Shown here in pieces: positions 24,722 to 37,337 of a DNA stretch of 64,000 nucleotides; position 1 is the first letter of the stretch; each line of letters starts with the position of its first letter. This DNA is from Litomosoides sigmodontis (lineage: Eukaryota > Nematoda > Chromadorea > Rhabditida > Onchocercidae), in NCBI GenBank assembly GCA_963070105.1, contig OY718808.1:10241398-10305397 (forward strand), given 5' to 3'. The position numbers were made by a program, and so were the translations under genes. The notes beneath the pieces were generated by a model that was given only the letters and a program-made list of their open reading frames with translations, was not told the DNA's origin and ran no database searches.

Positions 24722-26697
24722 CTACGATGTCGAGCTTATAACTGTACTCCTGAAGTGACAACCACCACGACAACCACAACAACCACAGCACGTGCACTTT
24801 TCCTGAGTTCCTCATCAACATGTAAGGTTCCAACTTTCTATTGAAAAATGATGTATTCTGGTGCTATTGCTGGAGCATTGCCCAGTCAGTCTGCTTTGCA
24901 ATCACCTAGTGGCTTATTCGTTGTGTAGGAACCAGGTAGAGAGCTTTGCTGAGCAACACCCTCTTCCAATTATAGATGAGGAAAAGTTTATTTCCACCTC
25001 GAACTACGCTTCACTTTCACATTCATTCCACTTTGAGTGCCACCGAATGCGTGTTGCACTTGAAAGCTTCAGTAAGGGCTAGCTAGAGTGATGCATAAAT
25101 TGTGTAAATCATTTGAGCGTGAAATGAGGAAGAAGGAAGACACCACCTTATTAAGAACGGACGGACGGTGCCACTGACACGACGCAATCCTTTCTACTCT
25201 CTCTCTCCCTCTCTCTCTCTCTCATATCGGTTAATCCTTTTCAGCTGGCTACCATAGCGAGTGTCGTGCAACGCGAAGGGGCAAACTGTTTGAGGGATTT
25301 TCTGAAATTAGTTCATCCATTTCATTTTCAAATCATTCATTGCAGATATCAAGGCAGGTGCATTTATTACCGTAATCGCACTTGCCGCAGCTTTCGCAGC
25401 AAACTTCAGGCAGTGCTCTCATTGGATATAGTCGGCGCGACATTTCGGTGAGCACCTACCTTCCTTGTGCTTCCTTAGGACTTGAGGGAATAAGCCTTCC
25501 AGTAGCAATAGCGTCGCATTCCACGTTATCAACTGGAAAGGAATAATGAGATACGCGGTGATACGCGTCTGATTCGTCAATTTGCTGAAGAGCTTTGCCA
25601 GAAAGCATTCGCATTCGGTCATTACACGCCACCGTTCATAGAAGAAGAAGAAGAAAGTATCAGGAAGGAAGGCTTATCCGCAAAAATTTCTTACTATTCA
25701 CTTTTGTTACTGAGACGAACAACTGGGCTCTCACAGGCCCTTTGCACTTTCATTATTGCAGTAATTAGGCGGCGTAAGGGGAAGAAGTAGCATACCTTCC
25801 TGCTTTCGCGCTTTCCTGCAATGACCTGCTCCCACAAATCTGTCCATCCGCGTCTTCCGGTAGGTAACAAATAAGTGACTTTCGCAGACACTTTCCTGTC
25901 ATCTCTCTCTCTCTCTCTCTCTCAGGCTTAACACGACTTCTCCGTACATTTTATTCCCAAACGCATACATACGCAAATGCTCAGAAACGATCTCTATTTA
26001 GAGAGAGAGAGAGAGAGAGAGGGAGTTGATAATGACGTTGAATTTTAGGCTGACAAATTGTTGAGAGTACATTTAGCTAGAGAGTGATTTTCTGAAACTC
26101 ATCAACCTTTCTTTCAGCAGCTTAATCAAATCAATGCAAAATTAGCACACTCATTTTTCAACGGACCATTCGTTTTAAACGCAACTCTGGACGACCAGCG
26201 ATCAGAGCAGATTGTGGTGCTATGCAATCGCAATCTCAATGGTAACTGCAAAAGGTGTCAACCTTTCACTCTCACCTCTACTGCTCCCCTCCCTTTTTCC
26301 CTGTCCATTTTTTTAGTAATATTTAATATTCAATGCCATTCATCATTCATCAGTATCTGCTCAGGAGCACAGAAGCTGCTGGTAAATTATGCGTGAGAAT
26401 GAATTCAAACGCTGTTGGTGATGTGGAAGATTGTTAATTTTCAATTGAAATTTTCTTCTAGTTTGTTTGTTGTGCAACGTGTAGCATCATTGACCAAATT
26501 AATTGTTTATTAATTTTGCTGCTACATTTCCTGCAACCTGCCAGTTTCTTGACCGCTGTCCTCTTGCCATTGTGCGATCGCAATTTCACTTTCATTGGTT
26601 TGCAAAACAGTGATATCTATCAGAGAGAAATCACATTGGGAAGAATGAAGTTGACGCGACCGTTATCACAGCCGCATATGCACTCTCACACTAGGGG

Positions 26698-26735
26698 ATT
26701 TTCCACGCTAGACCCGGGGATTCAGCGTGGAAAAT
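26698..26735. repeat. Perfect 12-bp hairpin
   Basis: The arm ATTTTCCACGCT (26,698-26,709) is followed after a 14-nt loop containing CCCGGGG by its exact complement AGCGTGGAAAAT (26,724-26,735). Confidence 0.92.
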
Positions 26736-28335
26736 ACGGGCTGAGTCAGATGTGTAGCGCCTTGGTGAGATTTCCTAGAGCGCGTGAGGCTGCAATGATT
26801 CTCTGACATCGTCGCTGATTTGTCGTGGCGTTTCTTGCGAGATGCCCATTCGCTTCTTTATTTTAATGTATTTATTTGTTTGCAATCCTCCATCCGCAAT
26901 CGCCTGAGCCATGCGATGTTTCCAGCATGCACCGATTGCCTAAAAATATGTGTGCACCGATCGCGCCTGCGCATTGATGGCTTCCCTCTAACGAAGTCAC
27001 TGCTGAGTTTCTATGATCAAATCTTTCACTCTTGTTGCTTCACTTACTTACACTTCTTCAGTGAGCTTCAATTTAGCTTCCCTTTCCCTCTCTCTTCCTA
27101 GAGCTAGAAAACGAAGCACTGAGGCACCACGAACTTCAGTTGCACGAACTGTTATCAGTTCTGATAGTAGCAGTGCGAAATACTTTGTTTTAATCGAGTC
27201 AGAAAAGCGTCATCTCGTCCGAATGAACTCTGAATTGTAATACAGCCACGAAGCTAAGTAAGATGCTAATTTCTCTCCCTGATCAACATCACCATTCATT
27301 CTGTGCGTGTCTGCCAAGCATGGAAAATGCGAGCGTGTTTTTGGCAGCAATGCAAAAAGTGACCTCATTGTCCTCAGGTGAGTGGGCGATGGTGTGGATG
27401 CAACAAGCCTTAAAATAACGCATTGAACGTGTTCGCAAACTAGGTCATCCGTAACCGCTCCTGGAACTTTAGTTTTATGCGATAATATTAGTTTGAGAGC
27501 ATTATGATTTCAAACTGATTGGTTACCGTCAGGAAAATGTTGAGACGTTGTAGTGCAGGGGTGTTTTTGTAGGTAATCCAGAATTGATGATCTAGGGCTA
27601 TTGGATTTCTGCGTCACTTTTTCACAGCGGCGAAACGCACTGCACTGAGGATCGATCCCTTTTTTTTACGTTGCCTGTTTTTCCGCTCATAGCTAATAAA
27701 TAATCTCAGATCAAAACCAACTGCACAGCTATTGACCCTTCAAACTATTCTACAAGTACACAGATACGGTAGAAGTTCTACCTTTTTGTAAATGCAGCAT
27801 AGAAATAAATGTGATTAGAGCAATTTCTCATTATCAAGCAATTTAAAATAAAAACAGACAGTACGCGATATACGCTCCATATCATCTGCGCCTGCGACAT
27901 TTTCTAATTGGGCGTCAAGCTAAGCTAAGCTGCTTTTCATGCTGCTTAAGTTTCACTAAGCTGTTGACACTTCACAGAAGAATGGCTACGGTAAGATGAG
28001 TTACATGATTTGGAAAAAAGTTAGCCTATACAACGGATAAAGCGAAGAAGGAAGTACGTTAGAAACCACTAAATGACCATAAGTACATACGGAGATTGAG
28101 TTATTAAAATCACCGGGAATAATCTGAGAGTGATGGAAGGTTACTGACACTCTTATTTTTCTGCAGGATTAAGTAGCGAGTGTTATTAAGAAGCAGTGGA
28201 CTGAAGCGAAGATTTTGTCACAAAAGCCTGTTGGAGGATCAGTTCTAAGTGAACAAAATATAAGTTGTACTGACAACCAGAAGTGCTGATAACTTCCCAG
28301 CAAAAAGATTTTATCGCACAGGAAAAGTTGTGAGA

Positions 28336-28439
28336 GTCTATGTGTAACGAGTGGACTTCGAAGAAATCTCGAGTAACTGCAAGGAAAGGTCTATGTGTAA
28401 CAAGTGGTCTCAAATAAAATAACGCCGAAGAAATCTCGA
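28336..28439. repeat. Imperfect direct repeat
   Basis: The words GTCTATGTGTAAC(G/A)AGTGG and CGAAGAAATCTCGA occur in the same order at 28,336-28,374 and 28,389-28,439. The second copy carries extra bases in the middle. Confidence 0.85.
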
Positions 28440-28951
28440 CAAGGAATTCGGATGCTTTTCCTTCCCACTTTTCCCCTTCAAATGAACGCCATACTTTGTC
28501 ATCATTCCCAAATTCAATTACATTATAGATGGGAACCCACAATTCTCCATATAAGTGCAAAGTCAACATACATTAGAAATACAACAAAAGCACAGGTGAA
28601 GGAAAAAAAAGACACAATTCATAATTCAAGCGTGAACATTCAACGAATCATTTTACACATCTCTTTGTACTCAAAAAGGGGATAAACGTAGACATGAAGA
28701 TGGTAAAAAAGTGTAATTAATTCACCAGTTAAATAATCTGGAATTGCTTTGTGATATCTGTGAGGTTTCGTGTTTCGATACTATCATTCAGTACGTAAAG
28801 GAATGTGTCCCAATAATAAATTTAGTGTTTACTCATTCAAGAATGATGAAGTCACAATACTCCAAAGATGTATAATTTTCACAATTATGAAATTCTAATC
28901 CCTTTGAGGTTCCTCAATTTACCACCCTCCCTTATTTACAGCTGCAAACGA

Positions 28952-30418
28952 TCATTTTATATATTTCTCCATAAATTTCTTATGAAATTCAGAGCGAATA
29001 GCATCATTGATAAAAACCTGGTCCTTTTTACGCTCTTCGATGCCCTTCGCACAGTTCTTAAAAACTACATCATCATCCCACCGCCGTTTCACCTTAATTG
29101 GAAAAAACACCATAAAAATCCAACAAACACATGTGATGTTAAACACAATATTGGAACTGATTGGGAATGCATTAACGATGGCGTAAGATTACTGATTATA
29201 TAGGCAACTTTTAGTCGTGCATACTAGTGGTCAGATAGACAACTTTTTTGTAATATTTATATTATTATACCCAAATATATGCATCCCATAATACTCATCA
29301 CAGATCAATGGCATAATTTCCAACCTAGTTACATATCACTATTGAAAGTGAAACATACCTTGAAATCTGATGCCTCCGAATTGAGTAGTGGATTCCCGTG
29401 CAGAATGTTTTCTGTCCTTATCCGCTCCTATAAAACATGAACTAATACTCAAGAAATGCATTGATCAGTAAACAAACGCAAACTTCTGCTAACAATAACT
29501 GAAGTTTGTTGGAATATAAAATGAACAAAGCAGTGGAAATTATAGATATTAACCTAAGGTACTTAGTCTTTTACCTGTTCTTCAGCTAATGCAGCATCAT
29601 GCTGAGCCTTTTCCAATGCTCTCTCTTTCTTAATTCTAGCCAATTCAGCCATTAATTCCGCGGCGTCATCTTCATCCTCATCCGAATTCTACAATCAACA
29701 TAAATTTCTTATAGAGACCCAGATTCCTTTTAATAAATTTTTCTTAACTTTTACTATATTAAGCATAAGATAAAGCACGAATATAAATTGTCATATTGTA
29801 AAATATCAGTGAAACGCATACATCACTCATATCATCATCATAGGGATCATCCTCATCCTGAACATTTGGTACTGAGCCTCCTTCTAATCTCGGCTTTTTT
29901 TGCGTATTCCAAGCACTTTCTCGACTTCGTCGTTCACGTCCCACATTTTTCTCTTTTTCTTCTAATTCGCGACGCAAGTCCTGCAAAAACAATAACTAAT
30001 CCTGGCACTGCATAGCTGTGTTATTAATGTGTCTTACTAACCCTAAATATGGTATATGACGAGCAACCAACGTACAAGCTGTAACTTCAGACATAAACCA
30101 AAAATTGAGTCCAAATGGACATATGCTTTATACAATGCAGTCTTTCCGCTTCTTTTTCTAAACGACCATATATGCGCTCGATACTACTACCTATTGAAAT
30201 TTGAAAAATTTTGCACTAATATCTATATCAGACGTAGAGACCATTACCCGCAACTTTATGTCCTCTGCATGACCTTGTCCTTTTTGACGATATTTAAGTT
30301 TCGTGTGCGATGGCATATCCTTGCTTGAATATTGCTGTGACAGCTTCGAAAGATCGCCTTCATTTCTGCCAGATCCACCACGTGCCGGTTCAAAAGTTGG
30401 TCGATGTGCGGTCGTCAT
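28952..30418 (-). CDS. CWC15: CWC15 spliceosome-associated protein
   Basis: CWC15 (Cwf15) is a nuclear component of the activated spliceosome, associated with the CDC5L/Prp19 complex. Five minus-strand exons (30,418-30,248; 29,980-29,822; 29,688-29,575; 29,427-29,359; 29,092-28,952) give 217 residues, close to the usual 229 of the human protein. The N-terminus [15 protein letters not shown] and the following [19 protein letters not shown] are the hallmark of the family. The middle is acidic ([20 protein letters not shown]) and predicted disordered or helical. The C-terminus [17 protein letters not shown] and the end [13 protein letters not shown] are nearly the same as in vertebrates. All introns are GT..AG and phase-consistent. 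The ATG begins the conserved first residues. It lies head-to-head with FAM50A, another splicing factor, 414 bp away. Confidence 0.97.
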
Positions 30419-30832
30419 AACGATAACCTAATACGAGGAATGAATATAACAGACCTGTATGGTAGTGATACGTGTAAAAATGTCATAATCAAGCAATGTA
30501 ATCACGCTAACTGCATGTGTGGTGTTCCACTATCAGTAAAGCCTACGCAACTCCCACCCATCCACTTACGCTATTCCCGAGCACTAGCCGCCACCTCAAT
30601 CCCAAACAGCATATCAGTTTTTCGCGGCTGGTCGTCTCAGTACAATGACGCTTACAAAGGAATCGGTACGCGTTTGTGGTACGAGGTGGTGGGCAGTTAT
30701 TCGACTGTTAGAATCGTTACATCCTGTGGATAACATGAAAATGCGGAAACGTTATCCGCTTTTCCCAATTCTTTCCGATGTTGACGTTCGATCAGTGGAA
30801 ATATGTGACAGAAGTAACATCTTTTCAGGAAA
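30419..30832. promoter_or_regulatory. Shared intergenic promoter region of CWC15 and FAM50A
   Basis: Only 414 bp separate the two divergent start codons. This interval must therefore hold both promoters and both 5' untranslated regions. Just before the FAM50A ATG lies ATCTTTTCAGGAAA, a good acceptor that could be a trans-splice site. No TATA box was recognised. Confidence 0.6.
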
Positions 30833-31588
30833 ATGTCCAAGGCAGACGAAGGACGTCTAATACATATCGCGAAGAAACGTGAACGTGCTAAAGAAGCAAT
30901 CGAACAGAGGCGACGGAAGCTGGAAGAGGAAACAAAAAATCGTAAAGCTTACTTGCTGTTGTTAGTAAAGACCTGACAAACATCTTGTGAGTTGCACCGA
31001 TTTTCAAATTAGTAGTACATGGTGCGAGGAACTCTATCCTCATTTACACCACTCATTTCAGTGAAGTCAGGCATCACGACGAAATTCACCGCGAATTACG
31101 ATGCTATAGAAGATTCTCTTAAAACTAGCACTGTTGGTCTAGTAACGCTAGATGAAATGCGAGAAAAACAGCGAGATGTGGTTGAAGCGAGGTTCTGTCG
31201 TTTTTCAGATGCTTTACTTTATGATGTGGAATCTTTTTCTAAAATTGGGTATACAGTAGAAACAGTACAGTAGAAATAAAGCTAGTAAAATGGAGGTGAT
31301 ATTTTGGCTACTGGACAAACAAGATTGGAATGATGATCATTGGTTTTATCAGTTGCTGGCTATTAATTTAATTGGATGCTTTGATGCTTCTGCAGAGAAT
31401 TGCAAAGAGTGATTGAAGGAAATTCAAAGGAAGGTGTTAAAACTTCAGCTAACGACAGTAGGAGCTGTCAAGTAAGTTAAAACATTGCATCCCATACCAT
31501 CATTGCTTCTTCAAGTTTTCACTTATGATTATAATCTAATGAAAAATGATAATCATAAGCTATTATGCAGGGACTGATTCTTTACAGA

Positions 31589-31652
<64 letters not shown>

Positions 31653-33288
31653 CACCCCGCTTCATTGTGTTTATTTTCTAAACAGTCTGACGTCAAAGAC
31701 CTTTTGCAAGCGTGACTTCTGCCACACCTCAATAGTATTCCTGTCGTAAGTCATGCGGCTGCATCATTATCACTGTAAACAGAAATCTAAGTGCCCTTCT
31801 TTCTTCTATATTCTTCCATTTTTCTTAATTTTTCCGTTATTGTACCCAAGTTACACAAGATAATTTCAGAAACGAGTGCTTTCTTTTGCATTCGATGATG
31901 AAGATCAAGACGATAAGGATTTGGCACCTGTGACATTCGAAAAGAAAGTGGGCGTTCTGATACTTCTAAAAATTTGTGTCACATAAAGCTTATACGAATA
32001 AAAGCATAATCAATCTAATTTCAGCGAGTGGGTATGGACCCAACAGTGGAGACAGCATTTCTTCCTGATCGTAATCGAGAAAAGGAATTGACTAAGTAAG
32101 CATATATTTCTTTCATATGTCTTCCTTTAATAATAGATATTTATTAAAGGTTGAAGGAAGATCTTGCAAAAGAGTGGCAGGCGTTACAGGAGAAAGAAAA
32201 AAACGAAGAAATCAACATTGCATTCGTATACTGGGATGGCTCCAGTCACCGAAAAGACTTGAAAATGAAAAAAGGCAACACTATATCACAGTTCCTTATC
32301 CGAGCACTTGAAGTAATCTTTTAGTAATCCCTTTTCTTCCTTTGCATGAGAACAAAAATACTACAACTCGTTAGTTCGTACCTTTGCAGTTGCTGAAAAA
32401 GGAATTCAGCGAAACGCGAGCAGCTGTACCGGAGAGTTTAATGTTTGTTAAGGAGGATCTCATTATACCTCATTTCTATACGTTGGTTCTTTTTTATTGC
32501 ACATTACCAACCAGAAATTCAATTATCAGGAATCTCAATTTAATCTTTGTTTCTGCTCCCATTTCAGCGTTTTCGGCACATTTTTATTATGTAGTGTTAA
32601 GAGAACACTATGATGCTATACTCTGGGTAATTTACGAGTTCCTGTAATATTTATTGAAACGTGATTAAGGTTTCAAGATTTCATTGTGACAAAAGCGATG
32701 GGAAAGACCGGTCCGTTATATGAATTTGATGCAGCAGGAGAAATACGGTTAAGACAGGATGCCGCTGTAGATTGTGGCGAATCACATCCAGCCAAGGTAT
32801 TGTCCATCCTCAGAATGCATAACTCGTACACTCATGACACCAAACCCGAAAAAATGATCATTAGTGTACAGTAGCATAATAATGGCCACCTCTTCAGGTT
32901 CTTCCTTATCAATTCAACTAAGAATTGAATAATAATTTCAAGATATAGGAAACACTAAAAACTTTTTATAACGACTCATTTACGATATCAACTAGCGGGA
33001 TATTGACGTGATACATTAGTTCCATTCATACGCTGTGTGCATCTCGCTCGATTTGGCTTGGAAAAAGAAACACTGAAAAGGTTTTCAACGAAAAAGGGGA
33101 GGGGGAATTTATCAATGTATAGCTAGTAATATATATAAAAGATGACCTAGCACGCCGATGTATTTCTTCAGGTTGTGCTACGAAGTTGGTATGAAAAGAA
33201 TAAGCATATTTATCCCGCATCTCGATGGGAAGCTTTTGTACCTAATAAAGAATACAGACGAACAATCGACGATCTCACCACCATTTGA
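30833..33288 (+). CDS. FAM50A: FAM50A/XAP5 family nuclear protein
   Basis: FAM50A is a nuclear protein found with late-stage spliceosomes and needed for normal mRNA processing. Nine plus-strand exons join in frame: 30,833-30,941; 31,062-31,191; 31,396-31,471; 31,870-31,947; 32,025-32,095; 32,150-32,312; 32,390-32,481; 32,670-32,796; 33,172-33,288. They give 320 residues (human 339). The N-terminal half is a charged coiled-coil ([20 protein letters not shown]) with the conserved [14 protein letters not shown]. Then come [17 protein letters not shown] and the XAP5 domain: [40 protein letters not shown] and [19 protein letters not shown]. The start codon is the only in-frame ATG and gives the expected N-terminal length. 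Intron 3 carries a CA microsatellite. The glutamate-rich middle of vertebrate FAM50A is shorter here. Confidence 0.96.
31592..31650. repeat. (CA)n microsatellite in FAM50A intron 3
   Basis: A pure CA run of about 59 bp lies inside the intron between 31,471 and 31,870. The His-Thr ORF across it is a repeat artefact. Confidence 0.97.
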
Positions 33289-33693
33289 ACAGTGAAATCA
33301 AATTTGGTAGCAGTACCGTGTTTTATATCATAATATGCAATAATCCTTTTTTTCAAAAACCACTATCATTTCTCCATTTTGACGCTACTGGTACTGTTAC
33401 ATAACTTCGTTTCATGGTACTAGTCATGTTACTATTATAGAGTTCATAGCGGAGACAAGCAGATCTGAGCAAAAAGAAAAACTTTATTTGTCAACAGAGA
33501 AAACTATATAAAGTTCATGCCTATGCAAGAATCTTCCGTTTTACTAATTTTTATCATCCGGTTTCGCAACATTAAGATATTCACACATCTCGTTAGGACC
33601 TATGACGAAGTGTGTAATAGCTATAACATCCATCTGACAAAACCAAATGTATATTACAAATATACAAAGAGCAAAAAAAAAATTAAACTCGTC

Positions 33694-36045
33694 TCACTGT
33701 TGTAAAGAAAGGCGTTTGAGCTGTTCGATGCAGATATCCATACACTTTTCTTTAATGCTTTCTTTATTAGCCATTATCTCCGATTCCACCTGCAAATTTT
33801 TTGTTGATTCACAGCCCTAAGAAACACTTCGGGAGAATAGGAATAGATCTCACACATTACCGAAGAAATTATCTGTCCGCGCTAGCTTATCCATATACCT
33901 TTCTTTAATGCTTTCTTTATTAGCTATTATCTCCGATTGGACGTGGGACAGCATGAAACCAAAAACTCACGGAATTGATGATCCACTTTAACATGTGGTC
34001 ACGGGCAAAACTACGTTTCACAGCTTCTGTTTCTTGTAAATAATCAAGACGACGTTTCATTTCGACAGTCAATCTCTCCACATTTTTCCGATAAGTTGAT
34101 TCTAGTTGAAGCGCTAAATTCTCTTTAAATATTATTGGATAATACTCCTTTACAGCCGCATAAGCACTTCTTTCTGCCTTTGACATCTAAAACGAAATTC
34201 TGGTCTAAAAAACGGGTTACTTCAGAAAGACTGAGCACATCACCCACATAGAGGAACAAGAGTAATGAAAAAAGGACCGAAACATTCTTCGAAGGACGGA
34301 GAACTGAAAATGGTTATTAGGAGGGAGATAGGTTATGCTGCCATAGCAGTGCCTTCTCATTAATTCAGCATCTTACCTCCTGAACTTCTCGAACTGCTTT
34401 GAAGTTGTTGTCAATGATGTCCAAGTACTTCTTTTCGGTTTCCTTACAATTTTCATAGAAATATTTATCCCATCGATCTGTAAGAGTTAGTGAATTAGAG
34501 ACATGATAAACATAGATTTGTTCTGTAGAAAATATTAAAAGTGTAAAACAAGGAGAGAGTGGGTAAAAGAGAGTTTATGTTTCTTAAATTCATTTCACTT
34601 TTTATCGTAAATCAAAACACCAAAGAAAAAACGGTAGTTCCTTCTCTCCCATTACAAATAGGTGGTAAATGAAAGTAAATAAGAAAAAAAAGCATCGCAA
34701 CGTTTTTGAAACTTTGAAAGCGAAAACTCACAGTTGAAAGCTCTCGAAAATATGTAATAGTAAAACAAAAGGACTAAAATCTTCACTCTATCGTGAGCGA
34801 TCTCGAACAGTCCCTTCGTATGCAAAAATGCATAAAGCATTGCGAAGAACACATACGGACCTAGAAAAACGTGAATTTGACCAATATGACACTATTAAAT
34901 GAGGAAGAATCATTATTAAATGAAAAAACTTCGCCAACACCAACTAAAACACAATATCGAACAGAACTGCCCACTGATCCAGGATCACTAGTCAGACAAA
35001 GATTGTCATTAGAATTAGAATTTAGAATGTACCGCTTCGTAATGCAATGCCAAAAAAAATTATGAAGGCACAACAATATTCACGCACTCGTATCGAGTTT
35101 TGTTACTCCAGAACACCAACCTATGACGTCCAACACAAATTTCAGGAAGATGAGGCTTACCAGATGTCCCCGTATATTTATGGAAATCACTCATAAATTT
35201 GTCTGGTACGATCATAAGCCGTAATTTTGGCGGATACATGCGCTTCACAGGATACGGATAATTGACCTAAAAATCATAAAAATCAATGATAGACATTATA
35301 ATTGCGATTTTGCTCACCAGGCTAATAACTAGAAACATTCCATAACACATACCAAATCACGCTCCGGATATTCCTTAAAGTCTTTCGGTAGCTCCGGTAA
35401 AGGTGGCGGAATATAATGCCTACCGATATCCCTCATAAAAGATATCGGAGCATGCAATTCACCCTTCAGCGGGATTCCTATAAAAACGACTAGATTTGCT
35501 ACATCCTACAATATAAGGTTGATGCAAGAGGCTCGTAAATATTTACGAAATGAAAATTTTAAGATTTGAACAAAAAAGTCGTAATCCAGCAACAACAAAA
35601 CTAACGCATTTCTAATCAAGCCTACCTTGAAAACGACATTTTATTTTCGTAAAGAAGCCAATTTTTTCCGGGACATCCTTCCGCCCGACGATATCGCTTT
35701 CCTGCTTCATAGTACTCATCAAAACACTAACTGAAAGCGCAAAAACGTCATAGCTTTAATTTCCATATTCTCCTCCAACACCTATTTAATCCAAAGTATT
35801 CCCATCCGCAGGACCGCAACAAGTCACTACTTCAATCAATTAAACAAGAATTTCGCTGTCAATTTCCATTCCTCTCAAATACAAATTCAAGCATATAGCA
35901 CGATTATCCAAATCGATATAATTTGGATGATCAAATCGATACAAGGAGCAATATGGAAATGTAGCTTACTTGCATATGTCGGCTGACTACACCGTACAAT
36001 GCAACACTGTCCCAGAGTTCCAGAGACCAATGCATATCGATTCAT
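33694..36045 (-). CDS. ATP5PB: Mitochondrial F1Fo ATP synthase subunit b
   Basis: Subunit b forms the peripheral stalk that holds the F1 head against rotation in the inner mitochondrial membrane. Eight minus-strand exons (36,045-35,970; 35,730-35,626; 35,477-35,353; 35,266-35,161; 34,860-34,732; 34,477-34,377; 34,186-33,971; 33,789-33,694) keep phase and give 317 residues, longer than the human precursor (256). The family core begins at HKYTGTSGPYVFF, with a hydrophobic hairpin (FFAMLYAFLH and VKILVLLFYYYIFSRAF). A long helical stalk follows, with VEMKRRLDYLQETEAVKR matching the conserved RLDY region and DHMLKWIINSVESE matching the HMINWVE region. Residues 1-30 look like a mitochondrial presequence. 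The extra length lies before the membrane part, with the Pro-rich YIPPPLPELPKDF. An exon 8 fragment is duplicated inside the last intron. The gene converges with FAM50A, 405 bp apart. Confidence 0.93.
33888..33938 (-). pseudogene. Partial duplicate of ATP5PB exon 8 inside the preceding intron
   Basis: These 51 bases match 33,735-33,785 with three differences. The original lies in the last coding exon of the subunit b gene; the copy lies 32 bp after the exon 7 donor in the direction of transcription. It has no acceptor at its 5' edge, so it should not be spliced in. Confidence 0.9.
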
Positions 36046-36952
36046 CGCCACAACGAGTCACAATACTGCAAACACATGCAAATGAATGATGGCTTATTTC
36101 TGGCCGACAGTATGAAGACGCTGAAGTAAACATGACATAAATGATGCAAATGTACAGTTGGATGAAAATAAGTGGTTATGAACTTATTTTCATTATAATT
36201 ACAACTTCACCACTCACTGATAACATCGGAAAAAACTGAGATTTTTTGTCACATGCCGTTGATGGCGTACAATTAATCAGCAATTAAAGACAGTTTTTCA
36301 ATAAAACTTTTCAATGACTACAGAAAAATTTGCAGGAAAGCAATAGCGATAAATCAGTTAAATGAATCAAATAACCAATGAATTTGGTTAAATAAATATG
36401 TAGCCATAAACAAATAAATAAATACGTAGAAATAAATGAGCAAGAACTTGAAAAATCTGGCAAAAAAAACAGGATGAGTGGAGGCTTGGCCTTCTCAGAA
36501 TGGTACACGTCAATGTGCAATGCAAGGCTTTTACCTAAAATAAAAGTTTTTTCTTTCCATTCACATATACCAATGTGGATCTGAGGAGATTCAAGAATAA
36601 ACATATCGGTCAAGTTTGGCCACAGGATTCACTTAGCGCAATATATCTCACCACGTGGCTGAGTCCCTCCTACACAAGTGGTGGCGCAACGCGCAACCTC
36701 ACCAGAAAGCAACTTTACTCCAACAAACACCCACCATTAGTTGAAATGATCATTGCTTGTGCGGAATGTGCAGGAATAGTTGGTTAGGTTAACCACAAGT
36801 TTCGCATATCAATTATTCCTTGCCAAACTCAATACCCTAGCAGAGCAAACGGCACATAGCGAGCAGTCACGCGCCGAATACGACGGACGACTCAAACCAG
36901 AAACCTACGGAGCACACTTCTAGCACACACAATCCCGACTTGCCTGCCGGTT
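36046..36952. promoter_or_regulatory. Divergent intergenic region of ATP5PB and GDPGP1
   Basis: This region lies between the ATP5PB start and the first possible 5' exon of GDPGP1. It contains an AT-rich stretch (36,300-36,480) and, near 36,840-36,950, a GC-richer stretch that looks like a promoter or 5' UTR. The 70-residue ORF at 36,575-36,787 has no recognisable motif and is not called. Confidence 0.4.
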
Positions 36953-37337
36953 ATGGCCGGCCGCAAAACACCAGGAGGTACCAAAGTTATGAAGGTAAGT
37001 TGGTAGAAGTAACAAAAGTTAAGTAAAATCAGGTTGACATTCAACTATTATTTGTTACTGCTGCTGTTCATCACTTTTCACTAATTTCCGTCTGTGATTT
37101 CACGCAATCATTGGACTTTGAAAATACCAGTAATCCTCCTATGATTTTGTTGTTGAAGCAACTTCAGAACTTTGGTTTTTTTCAGGATGTATTCAATTTT
37201 TCCAGCTGATGGTTTTTGAGCTGCTTGTATTGGACTAAATGTGCTTATCGTGTTTTTGATAGTTCGCTGTCAAGGAGATTGCCATCTCGTTTAGTATGAG
37301 CCATTCACACACTCCTCTGTTGAGTTCCTCTGTTCAG
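36953..37337 (+). other. Possible alternative 5' coding exons of GDPGP1
   Basis: A 42-nt exon at 36,953-36,994 encodes MAGRKTPGGTKVMK and ends at a consensus donor (AAG|GTAAGT). A 75-nt exon at 37,263-37,337 follows a TTGATAG acceptor and ends at CAG|GTATGA. Both are phase 0 and could splice in frame to an acceptor at 37,655/37,656 inside the first annotated GDPGP1 exon. GDPGP N-termini are not conserved, so homology cannot decide between this start and the ATG at 37,614. Confidence 0.4.

Larger units (their letters stand above)
24722..28951. other. Gene-poor interval with isolated exon-like pieces
   Basis: There are isolated good splice sites: on the plus strand a 102-nt piece at 25,346-25,447 (TTGCAG acceptor, CG|GTGAGC donor), and on the minus strand a donor after GKRESRK near 25,743. 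I could not link them into a gene. CT/GA tracts lie at 25,197-25,223, 25,902-25,923 and 26,001-26,021. A hairpin lies at 26,698-26,735 and an imperfect direct repeat at 28,336-28,439. Confidence 0.45.

Noticed and set aside
25266..25451. Plus exon-like piece with good acceptor and donor
   Set aside because: Two frames are open, one with a membrane-like stretch (AGAFITVIALAAAFAANF) that ends in a stop before the donor. No partner exons could be linked.
28186..28569. 127-residue minus ORF
   Set aside because: It spans the imperfect direct repeat at 28,336-28,439 and has no motif, start context or splice support.
31546..31749. His-Thr repeat ORF
   Set aside because: It is the CA microsatellite within a FAM50A intron.
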